This document shows, piece after piece, positions 7,955-16,642 of a stretch of DNA of 64,000 nucleotides. The DNA comes from Pseudomonas morbosilactucae (lineage in GTDB: Bacteria; Pseudomonadota; Gammaproteobacteria; Pseudomonadales; Pseudomonadaceae), in assembly GCF_023241715.1 (NCBI RefSeq), contig NZ_JALQCW010000049.1, positions 18,946-82,945 of the forward strand. The letters are read 5' to 3'. A program made the position numbers and the translations under genes. Every line of letters starts with the position of its first letter. Position 1 is the stretch's first letter. The notes below the pieces were generated by a model. That model was given only the letters and a program-made list of their open reading frames with translations, made no database searches and was not told the DNA's origin.

Positions 7955-8164
7955 ATGACCCAGCAACCCCATGTCCATGGCCCAGATTGCAACCACGATC
8001 ATGACCATCACGACCATCATGATCACGACCATGGCCATGTTCACGGCCCGCATTGCAACCACGCCCCTCAGGAGCCTGTGCGCAATACCTTGAAAGACGT
8101 CGGCCGCAACGACCCTTGCCCATGCGGCAGCGCCAAGAAATTCAAGAAGTGCCACGGCGCATGA
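7955..8164 (+). CDS. Small His-rich SEC-C metal-binding protein
   Basis: 69 residues from ATG 7955, using GGAG 9 bases upstream; a GTG at 7946 would overlap the previous stop. Residues about 5-37 are almost all His and Asp with HGPDCNHDHDHHDHHDHDHG followed by a second HGPHCNH block. The C-terminus is a SEC-C zinc motif (NDPCPCGSAKKFKKCHGA). This should bind zinc, nickel or copper. Partner or pathway unknown; a metal buffer or chaperone is inferred from composition and from the neighbouring SEC-C protein YchJ. Confidence 0.85.
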   Translation: MTQQPHVHGPDCNHDHDHHDHHDHDHGHVHGPHCNHAPQEPVRNTLKDVGRNDPCPCGSAKKFKKCHGA

Positions 8165-8193
8165 TGCCCTTGTAAGAGCCGCCCCGGCGGCTC

Positions 8194-8766
8194 TTACAGC
8201 ATCTCCGACAGCCGGACCACGGTGGCATATTCACCGTGCAGGTTGGCCAGGGACATGGCATGCACCTCTTCGGCTGTACGGGCTCGGCCATAGAAGTCCG
8301 GCTTGTCGAAGGTGTAGCAAGCGTCTTCCACCACCCAGGTGACAAACCCCAGGTTGCCCGCCGTGCGTGCCGTCGACTCCACCGAGTTATTGGTGGCCAC
8401 CCCGACGATCACCAATTGCTCCACCCCCGCCCGCCGCAAGTCCGCTTCCAGGGTCGTGCCACTGAAGGCATCCGGCACCTGCTTCTGAATCACCGCCTCA
8501 TGCACCATCGGCACAAAGCGCGGCTGAAACTCCACCCCCGACTGCCCCGGCCAGAACACCGAGTCCGGCGAGCGTGACAGGTGCTGCACGTGAATCACCG
8601 GGCGCAGGCTTTCCCGCCACAGGGCCAGCAACTCGGCCATGCAATCTTCGGCCTGCGGATTGTTGCGACGCCCCAGCTTGGGGTGATGAATGCCCTGTTG
8701 CTGGTCGATAAGGATCAGGGTGGCGTTGCCTTTGAACTCCATGGCGGCTTTTCTCTTGCGAGTCAT
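8194..8766 (-). CDS. Isochorismatase-fold protein lacking the nucleophilic cysteine
   Basis: 190 residues from ATG 8766; an internal ATG at 8742 (MEFKGNATLILID) is an equally good start. The cysteine-hydrolase fold is clear: ILIDQQQG carries the catalytic Asp and IQKQVPDAFSGT the Lys. At the position where isochorismatases and nicotinamidases have the nucleophilic Cys after a cis-peptide, this protein reads GVATNNSVESTARTAGNLGF, with Ser. Either Ser is the nucleophile or the protein is not a classical hydrolase. It is convergent with the His-rich gene; substrate unknown. Confidence 0.85.
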   Translation of the reverse strand: MTRKRKAAMEFKGNATLILIDQQQGIHHPKLGRRNNPQAEDCMAELLALWRESLRPVIHVQHLSRSPDSVFWPGQSGVEFQPRFVPMVHEAVIQKQVPDAFSGTTLEADLRRAGVEQLVIVGVATNNSVESTARTAGNLGFVTWVVEDACYTFDKPDFYGRARTAEEVHAMSLANLHGEYATVVRLSEML

Positions 8767-8887
8767 TGAATTTCCCGCACTTCAACATCACCTTTCACCC
8801 ACAGGCAAGCGATACACAGCAGACAGGACGACCTAATGCCGGCATTTGCTGTCCTTCCATAAAGACCCATCCCTTCTGGAGAGCTGC

Positions 8888-9532
8888 ATGATCGACCTGT
8901 ATTACTGGACCACCCCCAACGGCCACAAGATTTCCCTGTTTCTTGAAGAGGCCGGCCTGCCCTACAACCTGCACCCGGTGAACATCAGCCAGGGCGAGCA
9001 GTTCAAACCCGAATTCCTCAAGATCGCGCCCAACAACCGCATCCCGGCCATTGTCGATCAGCAACCCGACGATGGCGGTGCGCCGCTGTCGCTGTTCGAG
9101 TCCGGGGCCATCCTGCTGTACCTGGCGGAAAAAACCGGGAAATTTTTGCCCACTGACCTGCGCGGTCGCCAGGAAGCCCTGCAATGGCTGTTCTGGCAGA
9201 TGGGTGGCCTGGGACCAATGGCCGGGCAGAACCACCACTTCAGTCGCTTCGCCCCCGAGAAAATCCCCTACGCGATCAAGCGTTATGTCGATGAAACCGC
9301 CCGCCTGTACGGGGTGCTGGACCGTCGCCTGGCGGATCGCGAGTTCGTCGCCGGCCAGGACTACAGCATCGCTGACATGGCGATTTACCCGTGGATCGTC
9401 TCCCATCAATGGCAGGGCCAGCACTTGGAGGACTTCCCCAACGTGCAGCGCTGGTTCAATCGGATCAAGGCACGACCCGCCACCGAGCGAGCCTACGCAC
9501 TGGTGGCCCAGGTCAATCCGCCCAAGGCATAA
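8888..9532 (+). CDS. yfcG: Nu-class glutathione S-transferase / disulfide-bond oxidoreductase YfcG
   Basis: 214 residues from ATG 8888, with CTGGAGAGCTGC upstream. It is very close to E. coli YfcG, which starts MIDLYFAPTPNGHKI and has disulfide reductase activity using glutathione. Seen here: YYWTTPNGHKISLFLEEAGL, PNNRIPAIVD, SLFESGAILLYLAEKTGKFL and LQWLFWQMGGLGPMAGQNHH. The Thr/Asn near residues 8-11 (TPNGHK) are the glutathione-contacting positions of the Nu class. It is monocistronic, closed by a hairpin at 9541-9566. Confidence 0.93.
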   Translation: MIDLYYWTTPNGHKISLFLEEAGLPYNLHPVNISQGEQFKPEFLKIAPNNRIPAIVDQQPDDGGAPLSLFESGAILLYLAEKTGKFLPTDLRGRQEALQWLFWQMGGLGPMAGQNHHFSRFAPEKIPYAIKRYVDETARLYGVLDRRLADREFVAGQDYSIADMAIYPWIVSHQWQGQHLEDFPNVQRWFNRIKARPATERAYALVAQVNPPKA

Positions 9533-9540
9533 AGCCGGCT

Positions 9541-9577
9541 GGCTCCGGCAAACGGCCGCCGGAGCCGGCTATTTGTC
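9541..9577 (+). terminator. Intrinsic terminator after yfcG
   Basis: Stem GGCTCCGGC / GCCGGAGCC with an 8-base loop, then a moderately T-rich tail (TATTTGTCTT). It starts 9 bases after the yfcG stop. Confidence 0.6.
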
Positions 9578-9674
9578 TTGCAACCTGCAAATACCCGCAA
9601 ACCCTGCTTGCGCGGCACTGTTGCGCTCACTAACGTAGCGCCTTTATCGACGCAACCCCCGCAGGAGCTTTGCC

Positions 9675-12110
9675 ATGGCCTCGCCAGCCCTCTCACTTTT
9701 TCTTCCCCGGCTCGGCGTGGCCGCGGCAGTGGCCGGCGTTCTCAGCCTGGCCGGTTGCCAGTCATGGAACACCCAGGACAGCCTGCCACCCACCTCTGGC
9801 GTGCAGCCGCTCAAAGGCCTGGCGCAAAACGTCTCGGTACGCCGCAATGCCACAGGCGTGCCGCTGATCGAAAGCAATAGCTTCCACGACGCCCTGTTCA
9901 CCCTGGGTTATGTCCAGGCCAGCGACCGCATCAGCCAGATGGTCACCCTGCGCCTGTTGGCCCAAGGCCGCCTGGCAGAAATGTCCGGGGCCGACGCCCT
10001 GGAAGTCGACCGCCTGATGCGTGCGGTGAACCTGCGCAAGAACGCCGACGAGCTGTACAAAGCCTCGTCGCCGCGCATCAAGCGCTTCTTCGAAGTCTAT
10101 GCCCGGGGCGTCAATGCCTACCTGTTCCGCTACCGCGACAAGCTGCCGCCAGACCTGGCCGCCACCGGCTACAAGCCCGAGTACTGGAAGCCTGAAGACT
10201 CGGCCCTGATCTTCTGCCTGCTGAATTTCGGCCAGTCGGCCAATCTGCAGGAGGAGATCAACGCTCTGGTGCTGGCTCAGCAAGTGGGCAGCGACAAGCT
10301 GCCCTGGCTGACCCCGAGCTACCCGGATGAGCCGCTGCCCTTGGGCGAAAGCGAAAAACTCAAAGGCCTGCCGCTCAAGGTCGCCGGCCTGGCCGAGGTC
10401 AGCGCCGCCACCGAACGACTGGCCCGCCTCAACACCCTGGGCATCGCCACTGGCAGCAACCTGGCCGTCGCTCCCCAGCGCAGCCGCAGTGGCAAAAGCC
10501 TGCTGGCTGTGGACAGCTATCTGCCGGCCTGGCACTACGTGCAGATCCGCGCGCCGAAATACCAGGCCGCAGGCGCCTCGATCGCCGGCCTGCCAGCCAT
10601 TCTCCAGGGGTTCAACGGCAAGGTGGCCTGGAGCCTGAGTTCGGTGAACGGTGACAACCAGGACCTGTTCCTGGAAAAACTCAAGCGCCAGGGCAACGCC
10701 CTGTACTACGAAGCCGGCGGCAAATGGCAGCCGGTCACCGTGCGCAATGAAACCTACTTCGTCAAAGGCCAGCGACCGATCCGCGAAGCCGTCTATGAAA
10801 CCCGTCACGGCCCACTGCTCAACAGTGCCCTGGGCGGTGCCAATGCGCTGACCAGTGGCTACGGCCTGGCCCTGCAAATGCCCGACTTCAAGGACGACAA
10901 GAGCCTCGACGCGTTCTTCGACCTGTCCCGGGCGCAGAACGTCGAGAAGGCGTCGGACGCCAGCCGCGAGATCCGCGCCATTGCCCTGAACATGGTGTTC
11001 GCCGACGCCAGCAACATCGGCTGGCAAGTCACCGGCCGCTTCCCCAATCGCCGTGAAGGCCAGGGCCTGCTGCCATCGCCGGGCTGGGACGGGCGCTACG
11101 ATTGGGACGGTTACGCCGACCCGATGCTCCACCCTTACGACCAGGACCCCACCAAGGGCTGGCTGGGCACGGCCAACCAACGGGTGATCACCCAGGGTTA
11201 CGGCATGCAACTGTCCAACTCCTGGTACTACCCGGAGCGGGCCGAGCGCCAGGCTGAACTGGCGGGCCGGGGCAAACTCGACAACCGCGCCCTGGTGGCC
11301 CTGCAGTACGACCAGGGCAGCACCTTCGCTGCCAAACTGAAGGCCATGTTTGAAGCACCGGGCATGGCACAGCCGCTGAAAAAGGCCATCGATGCCCTGC
11401 CGGACGCAGAACGCAGCAAGGCTCGCGAAGCCTACAGCCGACTGATGGCATTCGATGGCCGGGTCAGCGCCAGCTCGGCGGACGCGGCTATTTATGAACT
11501 GTTCCTGCAGGAAAGCGCGAAGCAGATCTTCCTCGACAAACTGGGCCCGGAATCCAGCGCCACCTGGAAAGCCTTCGTCAGCAACGCCCAACTGTCCTAC
11601 TCGGCCCAGGCCGACCACCTGCTGGGCCGCGAAGACAGCCCGTTCTGGGACGACTCGCGGACCCCGCAGAAGGAAGACAAGCCGGCGATCCTCGCCCGCA
11701 GCCTGGCGGCCAGCATCAGTGCCGGAGAAAGCCTGATGGGCGCCGACCGCAAGGCCTGGCAATGGGGCAAGCTGCACAGCTACCAATGGAACGCCGCCAA
11801 TGGCCAAGCCCTGCGCGCGCCGTTGCAAGCGGGTGGCGACCACAGCACCCTGAACGGTGCGGCCTATCGTTGGGGCCAGGACTTCGCTGTCAGCGATACC
11901 CCGGCCCTGCGCTTTATCGTCGACTTCGGCCAGCTCGAACCGCTGACCGCCATGAACAGCACGGGCCAGTCGGGCAATCCGGCCAGCCCTTTCTACGCCA
12001 ACGGCATCGACGGCTGGCTCAAGGGCCAGTACCTGAGCCTGCCGCTGCAACCGCAGAACTTCGAGCGCAGCTACGGCAAAACCCGCCTGACCCTGGTGCC
12101 CGGCAAGTAA
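9675..12110 (+). CDS. quiP: Penicillin-acylase-family N-terminal-nucleophile hydrolase, QuiP-like acyl-homoserine-lactone acylase
   Basis: 811 residues. An N-terminal lipobox-like signal (VLSLAGCQS, Cys28) directs it to the envelope. The alpha/beta precursor junction is IATGSNLAV, where Ser261 would become the N-terminal nucleophile after self-cleavage. The start MASPA and motifs such as LGYVQASDRISQM and LLNFGQSANLQEE match P. aeruginosa QuiP, which removes the acyl chain of long-chain homoserine lactones. Substrate range here is inferred. The ribosome site AGGAG is 9 bases before the ATG. A REP hairpin at 12119-12151 closes it. Confidence 0.9.
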   Translation: MASPALSLFLPRLGVAAAVAGVLSLAGCQSWNTQDSLPPTSGVQPLKGLAQNVSVRRNATGVPLIESNSFHDALFTLGYVQASDRISQMVTLRLLAQGRLAEMSGADALEVDRLMRAVNLRKNADELYKASSPRIKRFFEVYARGVNAYLFRYRDKLPPDLAATGYKPEYWKPEDSALIFCLLNFGQSANLQEEINALVLAQQVGSDKLPWLTPSYPDEPLPLGESEKLKGLPLKVAGLAEVSAATERLARLNTLGIATGSNLAVAPQRSRSGKSLLAVDSYLPAWHYVQIRAPKYQAAGASIAGLPAILQGFNGKVAWSLSSVNGDNQDLFLEKLKRQGNALYYEAGGKWQPVTVRNETYFVKGQRPIREAVYETRHGPLLNSALGGANALTSGYGLALQMPDFKDDKSLDAFFDLSRAQNVEKASDASREIRAIALNMVFADASNIGWQVTGRFPNRREGQGLLPSPGWDGRYDWDGYADPMLHPYDQDPTKGWLGTANQRVITQGYGMQLSNSWYYPERAERQAELAGRGKLDNRALVALQYDQGSTFAAKLKAMFEAPGMAQPLKKAIDALPDAERSKAREAYSRLMAFDGRVSASSADAAIYELFLQESAKQIFLDKLGPESSATWKAFVSNAQLSYSAQADHLLGREDSPFWDDSRTPQKEDKPAILARSLAASISAGESLMGADRKAWQWGKLHSYQWNAANGQALRAPLQAGGDHSTLNGAAYRWGQDFAVSDTPALRFIVDFGQLEPLTAMNSTGQSGNPASPFYANGIDGWLKGQYLSLPLQPQNFERSYGKTRLTLVPGK

Positions 12111-12118
12111 CCTCGCCC

Positions 12119-12151
12119 AAGCCCGCCCTGCACTGGTGCAGGAGCGGGCTT
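12119..12151. repeat. REP-type palindrome, probably also terminating quiP
   Basis: AAGCCCGC then CCTGCAC-TG-GTGCAGG then GCGGGCTT form nested perfect arms. GGAGCGGGCTTGCCCGCGA is the typical fluorescent-pseudomonad REP core. It begins 9 bases after the quiP stop. Confidence 0.7.
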
Positions 12152-12376
12152 GCCCGCGACCTCCCCCTTGCTTACCCCTTCGCCCTGTATTGAGGCAGGC
12201 ATTTCGTCGCGCCCGATTTCAGGGCGGCAGCGATGCTCAAGCACCTCTCTCCCCACCTTTTAAAACGCTTGTTCGGGACTCTGGTTCGGAAATTGCTACT
12301 TTCATTGAGTCTGATGCGTTCCAGTAACAGTACTCATGCGCCACAAGCGCTCATATTGGTTTTTAGGGATTGAATA

Positions 12377-13159
12377 ATGAAAAAAGCATTGCTGACCCTT
12401 TCTGCACTGGCACTCTGCATGGCCGCCGGCTCCGCCCTGGCCAAGGACTACAAGGAACTGCGCTTTGGCGTGGACCCGTCGTACGCCCCATTTGAGTCCA
12501 AAGCAGCCGACGGCAGCCTGGTGGGCTTCGACATCGACCTGGGCAACGCCATCTGCGCGGAGCTGAAGGTCAAGTGCAAGTGGGTTGAAAGCGACTTCGA
12601 CGGCATGATCCCCGGCCTCAAGGCCAACAAATTCGACGGCGTGATCTCGTCCATGACCGTGACCCCGGCGCGGGAAAAGGTCATCGACTTCTCCAACGAA
12701 CTGTTCTCCGGCCCGACGTCCTTCGTGTTCAAGAAAGGCTCGGGGCTGACCGAAGAAACCGCCTCCCTGAAAGGCAAGACCGTGGGTTACGAGCAAGGCA
12801 CCATCCAGGAAGCCTACGCCAAGGCCGTGCTGGACAAGGCCGGGGTCAAGACCCAGGCCTACCAGAACCAGGACCAGGTTTACTCCGACCTGATTTCCGG
12901 CCGCCTGGACGCCTCGATCCAAGACATGCTGCAAGCCGAGCTGGGCTTCCTGAAGTCGCCACAAGGGGCTGACTACGAGGTCAGCAAGCCGGTGGATGAT
13001 CCATTGCTCCCTTCCAAGACCGCCGTCGGCATCTCGAAAGGTAACAAAGAGCTGAAAGCCCTTCTGGATAAAGGTATCAAAGCGTTACACGATGATGGCA
13101 CCTACGCCACTATCCAGAAAAAGCACTTCGGCGATCTGAACCTCTACAGCGGTAAATAA
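12377..13159 (+). CDS. aotJ: Periplasmic basic amino-acid binding protein (AotJ/HisJ-like)
   Basis: 260 residues with a signal peptide ending SALA at about residue 22. It is a family 3 solute-binding protein: LRFGVDPSYAPFESKAADG, GFDIDLGNAICAELKVKCKW and DGMIPGLKANKFDGVISSM are the usual ligand-binding blocks of lysine/arginine/ornithine/histidine receptors. It is the first gene of an ABC operon (binding protein, two permeases, a peptidase-like enzyme, an ATPase). A strong terminator-like hairpin follows its stop, allowing an excess of binding protein over permease. Arginine/ornithine is the likely ligand because of the aotO-like gene in the operon. Confidence 0.88.
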   Translation: MKKALLTLSALALCMAAGSALAKDYKELRFGVDPSYAPFESKAADGSLVGFDIDLGNAICAELKVKCKWVESDFDGMIPGLKANKFDGVISSMTVTPAREKVIDFSNELFSGPTSFVFKKGSGLTEETASLKGKTVGYEQGTIQEAYAKAVLDKAGVKTQAYQNQDQVYSDLISGRLDASIQDMLQAELGFLKSPQGADYEVSKPVDDPLLPSKTAVGISKGNKELKALLDKGIKALHDDGTYATIQKKHFGDLNLYSGK

Positions 13160-13166
13160 TGCCCTG

Positions 13167-13197
13167 GCGCCCATCTCCCGATGGGCGCTTTTTTTAT
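13167..13197 (+). terminator. Intergenic terminator/attenuator between binding protein and permease
   Basis: GCGCCCATC-TCCC-GATGGGCGC followed by seven T, a textbook intrinsic terminator. It lies inside the operon 8 bases after the aotJ stop, so partial read-through to the permeases is expected. Confidence 0.88.
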
Positions 13198-13216
13198 CGC
13201 CACAGGTCCCCGATTT

Positions 13217-13945
13217 ATGTTCGAAGAACTCCTGCAAAGCCTAGGGCTTTCAGCATTCAGCCTGAAGGGCTTCGGCCCCTTGTTGCTGGAAGGCACCTGG
13301 ATGACCATCAAGCTCTCGGTACTGTCGCTGCTGGTGAGCGTCCTGCTCGGCCTGATCGGCGCCAGCGCCAAATTGTCCCGCCTGAAACTGCTGCGGGTCC
13401 CGGCCCAGCTCTACACCACGCTGATTCGCGGGGTGCCGGACCTGGTGCTGATGCTGCTGATTTTCTACAGCCTACAAACCTGGCTGACCTCCTTTACCGA
13501 CTTCATGGAATGGGAATACATCGAAATCAACCCATTCAGCGCCGGGGTCATCACCCTGGGCTTTATCTATGGTGCCTATTTCACGGAAACCTTCCGCGGC
13601 GCCATCCTCGCCGTGCCCCGCGGCCAGGTGGAAGCAGCGACGGCCTACGGCCTGAAACGCGCCCAGCGCTTTCGCTTCGTGGTCTTCCCGCAAATGATGC
13701 GTTTTGCCCTGCCGGGCATCGGCAACAACTGGATGGTCATGCTCAAGGCCACGGCCCTGGTGTCGATCATCGGCCTGGCGGACTTGGTCAAGGCGGCCCA
13801 GGACGCGGGCAAAAGCACGTATCAACTGTTTTATTTCCTGGTCATCGCGGCGCTGATCTACCTGCTGATCACCAGCGCGTCCAACGTCGTCCTGCGCTGG
13901 CTTGAACGCCGCTACGCCGCAGGTTCCCGGGAGGCCGTGCGATGA
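13217..13945 (+). CDS. aotQ: Basic amino-acid ABC transporter permease (AotQ-like)
   Basis: 242 residues from ATG 13217. It is a His/Glu/Gln/Arg/opine-family permease with about five membrane segments. The EAA loop reads EAATAYGLKRAQRFRFVVFP, the contact site for the ATPase. The opening LLLEGTWMTIKLSVLSLLVS is typical. Its stop overlaps the next start (ATGA, 13942-13945), so the two permeases are translationally coupled and probably form a heterodimer. Confidence 0.9.
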   Translation: MFEELLQSLGLSAFSLKGFGPLLLEGTWMTIKLSVLSLLVSVLLGLIGASAKLSRLKLLRVPAQLYTTLIRGVPDLVLMLLIFYSLQTWLTSFTDFMEWEYIEINPFSAGVITLGFIYGAYFTETFRGAILAVPRGQVEAATAYGLKRAQRFRFVVFPQMMRFALPGIGNNWMVMLKATALVSIIGLADLVKAAQDAGKSTYQLFYFLVIAALIYLLITSASNVVLRWLERRYAAGSREAVR

Positions 13946-14652
13946 TCGAGCTCTTGCAGGAATACTGGCGCCCCTTCCTTTATAGCGACGGCTACAACAT
14001 CACCGGCCTGGCCATGACCCTGTGGCTGCTCAGCGCCTCGATCTGCATCGGTTTCCTGGTGTCGATCCCGCTGTCCATCGCCCGTGTCTCGCCCAAGCGC
14101 TATGTCCGCTGGCCAGTGCAGTTCTACACCTACCTGTTCCGGGGCACGCCGCTGTATATCCAGTTGCTGATTTGCTACACGGGGATCTACAGCATCGCGG
14201 CGATCCGCGCCCAGCCGGTGCTGGATGCATTTTTTCGCGACGCCATGAACTGCACCATCCTGGCCTTCGCCCTCAACACCTGCGCCTACACCACGGAGAT
14301 TTTTGCCGGGGCGATCCGCAGCATGGCCCACGGCGAAGTGGAAGCCGCCAAAGCCTATGGGCTGAGCGGCTGGAAACTGTACGCCTACGTGATCATGCCC
14401 TCGGCGCTGCGGCGCTCGCTGCCTTACTACAGCAACGAAGTGATCCTGATGCTGCACTCCACCACCGTGGCCTTCACCGCAACCATTCCGGATGTGCTGA
14501 AAGTCGCCCGTGATGCCAACTCGGCGACTTTCCTGACCTTCCAGTCCTTCGGCATTGCCGCGCTGATCTATCTGGGCGTGACCTTTGCCCTGGTGGGGCT
14601 GTTTCGCCTCGCCGAGCGTCGCTGGCTGGCCTTCCTCGGACCGACTCACTAG
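13942..14652 (+). CDS. aotM: Basic amino-acid ABC transporter permease (AotM-like)
   Basis: 236 residues, second permease of the pair. Several transmembrane segments are visible, with the EAA loop EVEAAKAYGLSGWKLYAYVI near residues 132-151. It starts within the last codon of the first permease (4-base overlap). It should form the membrane channel with the preceding subunit and receive amino acids from the binding protein at 12377-13159. Confidence 0.9.
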   Translation: MIELLQEYWRPFLYSDGYNITGLAMTLWLLSASICIGFLVSIPLSIARVSPKRYVRWPVQFYTYLFRGTPLYIQLLICYTGIYSIAAIRAQPVLDAFFRDAMNCTILAFALNTCAYTTEIFAGAIRSMAHGEVEAAKAYGLSGWKLYAYVIMPSALRRSLPYYSNEVILMLHSTTVAFTATIPDVLKVARDANSATFLTFQSFGIAALIYLGVTFALVGLFRLAERRWLAFLGPTH

Positions 14653-14678
14653 AACCTGCTGCGAGAATCGAACCACCC

Positions 14679-15797
14679 ATGCGCCACCAGACTCATGACC
14701 TGCTTGCCCCGGTGCCGGGCACTGCGCGGCAGATCCACAGTTTTCACTTCGGGCCCACCGAGGGGCCGGGCAAGATCTACATCCAGTCGTCCCTGCATGC
14801 CGATGAATTGCCCGGCATGCTGGTGGCCTGGCACCTCAAGCAACGCCTGAGCGAGCTGGAAGCCGCCGGGCGCCTGCGCAGCGAAATCGTCCTGGTCCCT
14901 GTGGCCAACCCGGTGGGCCTGGAGCAGGTGCTGATGGACGTTCCATTGGGGCGCTACGAACTGGAGAGCGGGCAGAACTTCAATCGCTGGTTCGTCGACC
15001 TCAGTGACGAGGTCGGCGACCGGGTCGAGGGGCTGCTGAGCGACGACCCGCAACACAACCTCGAGCAGATCCGCGGCAGTTTGCGCGAAGCCCTGGCCCG
15101 CCAGGCACCCGCCACCCAATTGCAATCCCAACGCCTGGCCCTGCAACGCCTGGCCTGCGATGCGGACATGGTGCTGGACCTGCATTGCGATTTCGAAGCC
15201 GTGGCCCACCTGTACACCACCCCGCAAGCCTGGCCCGAGGTGGAGCCGTTGGCGCGCTACATCGGTTCGGAAGCCAGCCTGCTGGCCACTGATTCGGGCG
15301 GTCAGTCGTTCGACGAATGCTTCACCCTGCTGTGGTGGCAATTGCAGCAACGCTTCGGCGATCGCTATGCCATCCCCCAAGGCAGCTTCTCCGTGACCCT
15401 GGAGCTGCGCGGCCAGGGCGACGTCAATCACGGCCTGGCCAGCCTCGACTGCCAGGCCCTGCTGGATTACCTGACCCACTTCGGCGCCATCGACGGCCAG
15501 GCGCCGCCGCTGCCAGAGCTGCCCTACCCGGCCACGCCCCTGGCGGCGGTGGAGCCGGTCGCCACTCCGCAGGGCGGCCTGCTGGTGTTCAGCGTGCTGC
15601 CGGGGGAGTACCTGGAAGCCGGCCAGGAGGTGGCGCAAATCATCGATCCGATCACCGATCGGGTAACCCCGGTGCACTGCCAGAACGCCGGGCTGCTCTA
15701 CGCCCGCTCGCTGCGACGCATGGCCACTGCCGGCATGGTGGTTGCTCACATTGCCGGCCAACAGGCCTATCGCACCGGCTACCTACTTTCGCCTTGA
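14679..15797 (+). CDS. aotO: M14-family AstE/aspartoacylase-like metallohydrolase (AotO-like)
   Basis: 372 residues. It belongs to the succinylglutamate desuccinylase/aspartoacylase family. The zinc-site pieces are visible: SSLHADELPG (His and Glu) near residues 38-47 and VLDLHCDFEAV (His) near 166. A C-terminal beta domain (LLVFSVLPGEYLEAGQEVAQ) is like a biotinyl/lipoyl barrel. The same gene sits in the aotJQMOP operon of P. aeruginosa, where aotO is not needed for uptake. Substrate unknown. It is 26 bases after aotM and 13 bases before the ATPase gene. Confidence 0.85.
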   Translation: MRHQTHDLLAPVPGTARQIHSFHFGPTEGPGKIYIQSSLHADELPGMLVAWHLKQRLSELEAAGRLRSEIVLVPVANPVGLEQVLMDVPLGRYELESGQNFNRWFVDLSDEVGDRVEGLLSDDPQHNLEQIRGSLREALARQAPATQLQSQRLALQRLACDADMVLDLHCDFEAVAHLYTTPQAWPEVEPLARYIGSEASLLATDSGGQSFDECFTLLWWQLQQRFGDRYAIPQGSFSVTLELRGQGDVNHGLASLDCQALLDYLTHFGAIDGQAPPLPELPYPATPLAAVEPVATPQGGLLVFSVLPGEYLEAGQEVAQIIDPITDRVTPVHCQNAGLLYARSLRRMATAGMVVAHIAGQQAYRTGYLLSP

Positions 15798-15810
15798 GGA
15801 TGCACGCCCC

Positions 15811-16575
15811 ATGTACAAACTGACCATCGAAGGCCTGCACAAATGCTATGGCGACAACCAAGTGCTCAAAGGCGTTTCGCTCAAGGCCAAGACCGGTGAC
15901 GTGATCAGCCTGATCGGCGCCAGCGGCTCGGGCAAAAGCACCTTTCTGCGTTGCATCAACTTCCTGGAAACCCCTGACGACGGCGCCATGAGCCTGGACG
16001 GCCAACAGATCCGCATGGTTAGCGACCGCCACGGCATGCGCGTGGCCGACGACGCCGAACTGCAACGAATCCGCACTCGCCTGGCCATGGTCTTCCAGCA
16101 CTTCAACCTGTGGAGCCACATGACCGTACTGGAGAACATCACCATGGCTCCGCGCCGAGTGCTGGGCGTCGGCAAGCAGGAGGCGGAAGAGCGGGCACGG
16201 CGCTACCTGGACAAGGTCGGCCTGCCGGCGCGCGTCGCCGACCAATACCCGGCGTTCCTCTCCGGCGGCCAGCAACAACGGGTGGCGATTGCCCGGGCCC
16301 TGGCCATGGAACCGGAAGTCATGCTGTTCGACGAACCCACCTCGGCCCTGGACCCGGAACTGGTGGGCGAAGTGCTCAAGGTGATCCAAGGCCTGGCCGA
16401 AGAAGGCCGGACCATGATTATGGTCACCCATGAAATGAGCTTCGCCCGAAAGGTATCCAGCCAGGTGCTGTTTCTGCACAAAGGCCTGGTAGAAGAAGAA
16501 GGCACACCCGAGGAAGTACTGGGGCATCCAAAAAGCGAGCGCTTGCAGCAGTTTCTCAGCGGCAACCTTAAATAA
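15811..16575 (+). CDS. aotP: Basic amino-acid ABC transporter ATP-binding protein (AotP/HisP-like)
   Basis: 254 residues from ATG 15811. Walker A GASGSGKST (about 36-44), Q-loop FQHFNLWSHMTV, ABC signature LSGGQQQR, Walker B VMLFDEPTSALD and the switch His in VTHEM are all intact. It energises the two permeases. It is the last gene of the operon; in P. aeruginosa the regulator argR follows, but here the next gene is an unrelated small protein on the opposite strand. Confidence 0.92.
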   Translation: MYKLTIEGLHKCYGDNQVLKGVSLKAKTGDVISLIGASGSGKSTFLRCINFLETPDDGAMSLDGQQIRMVSDRHGMRVADDAELQRIRTRLAMVFQHFNLWSHMTVLENITMAPRRVLGVGKQEAEERARRYLDKVGLPARVADQYPAFLSGGQQQRVAIARALAMEPEVMLFDEPTSALDPELVGEVLKVIQGLAEEGRTMIMVTHEMSFARKVSSQVLFLHKGLVEEEGTPEEVLGHPKSERLQQFLSGNLK

Positions 16576-16642
16576 GCGCTGAGTGGCCCCGCCAGACGGA
16601 CTCCCAGGATTCTCGACGGGCGGGGCGCATCACGCTCAAGGC

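Noticed and set aside
9762..12050. 762-codon minus-strand frame opposite the quiP gene
   Set aside because: Antisense shadow; no domain, no ribosome site, low-complexity Gln/Gly/Val composition.
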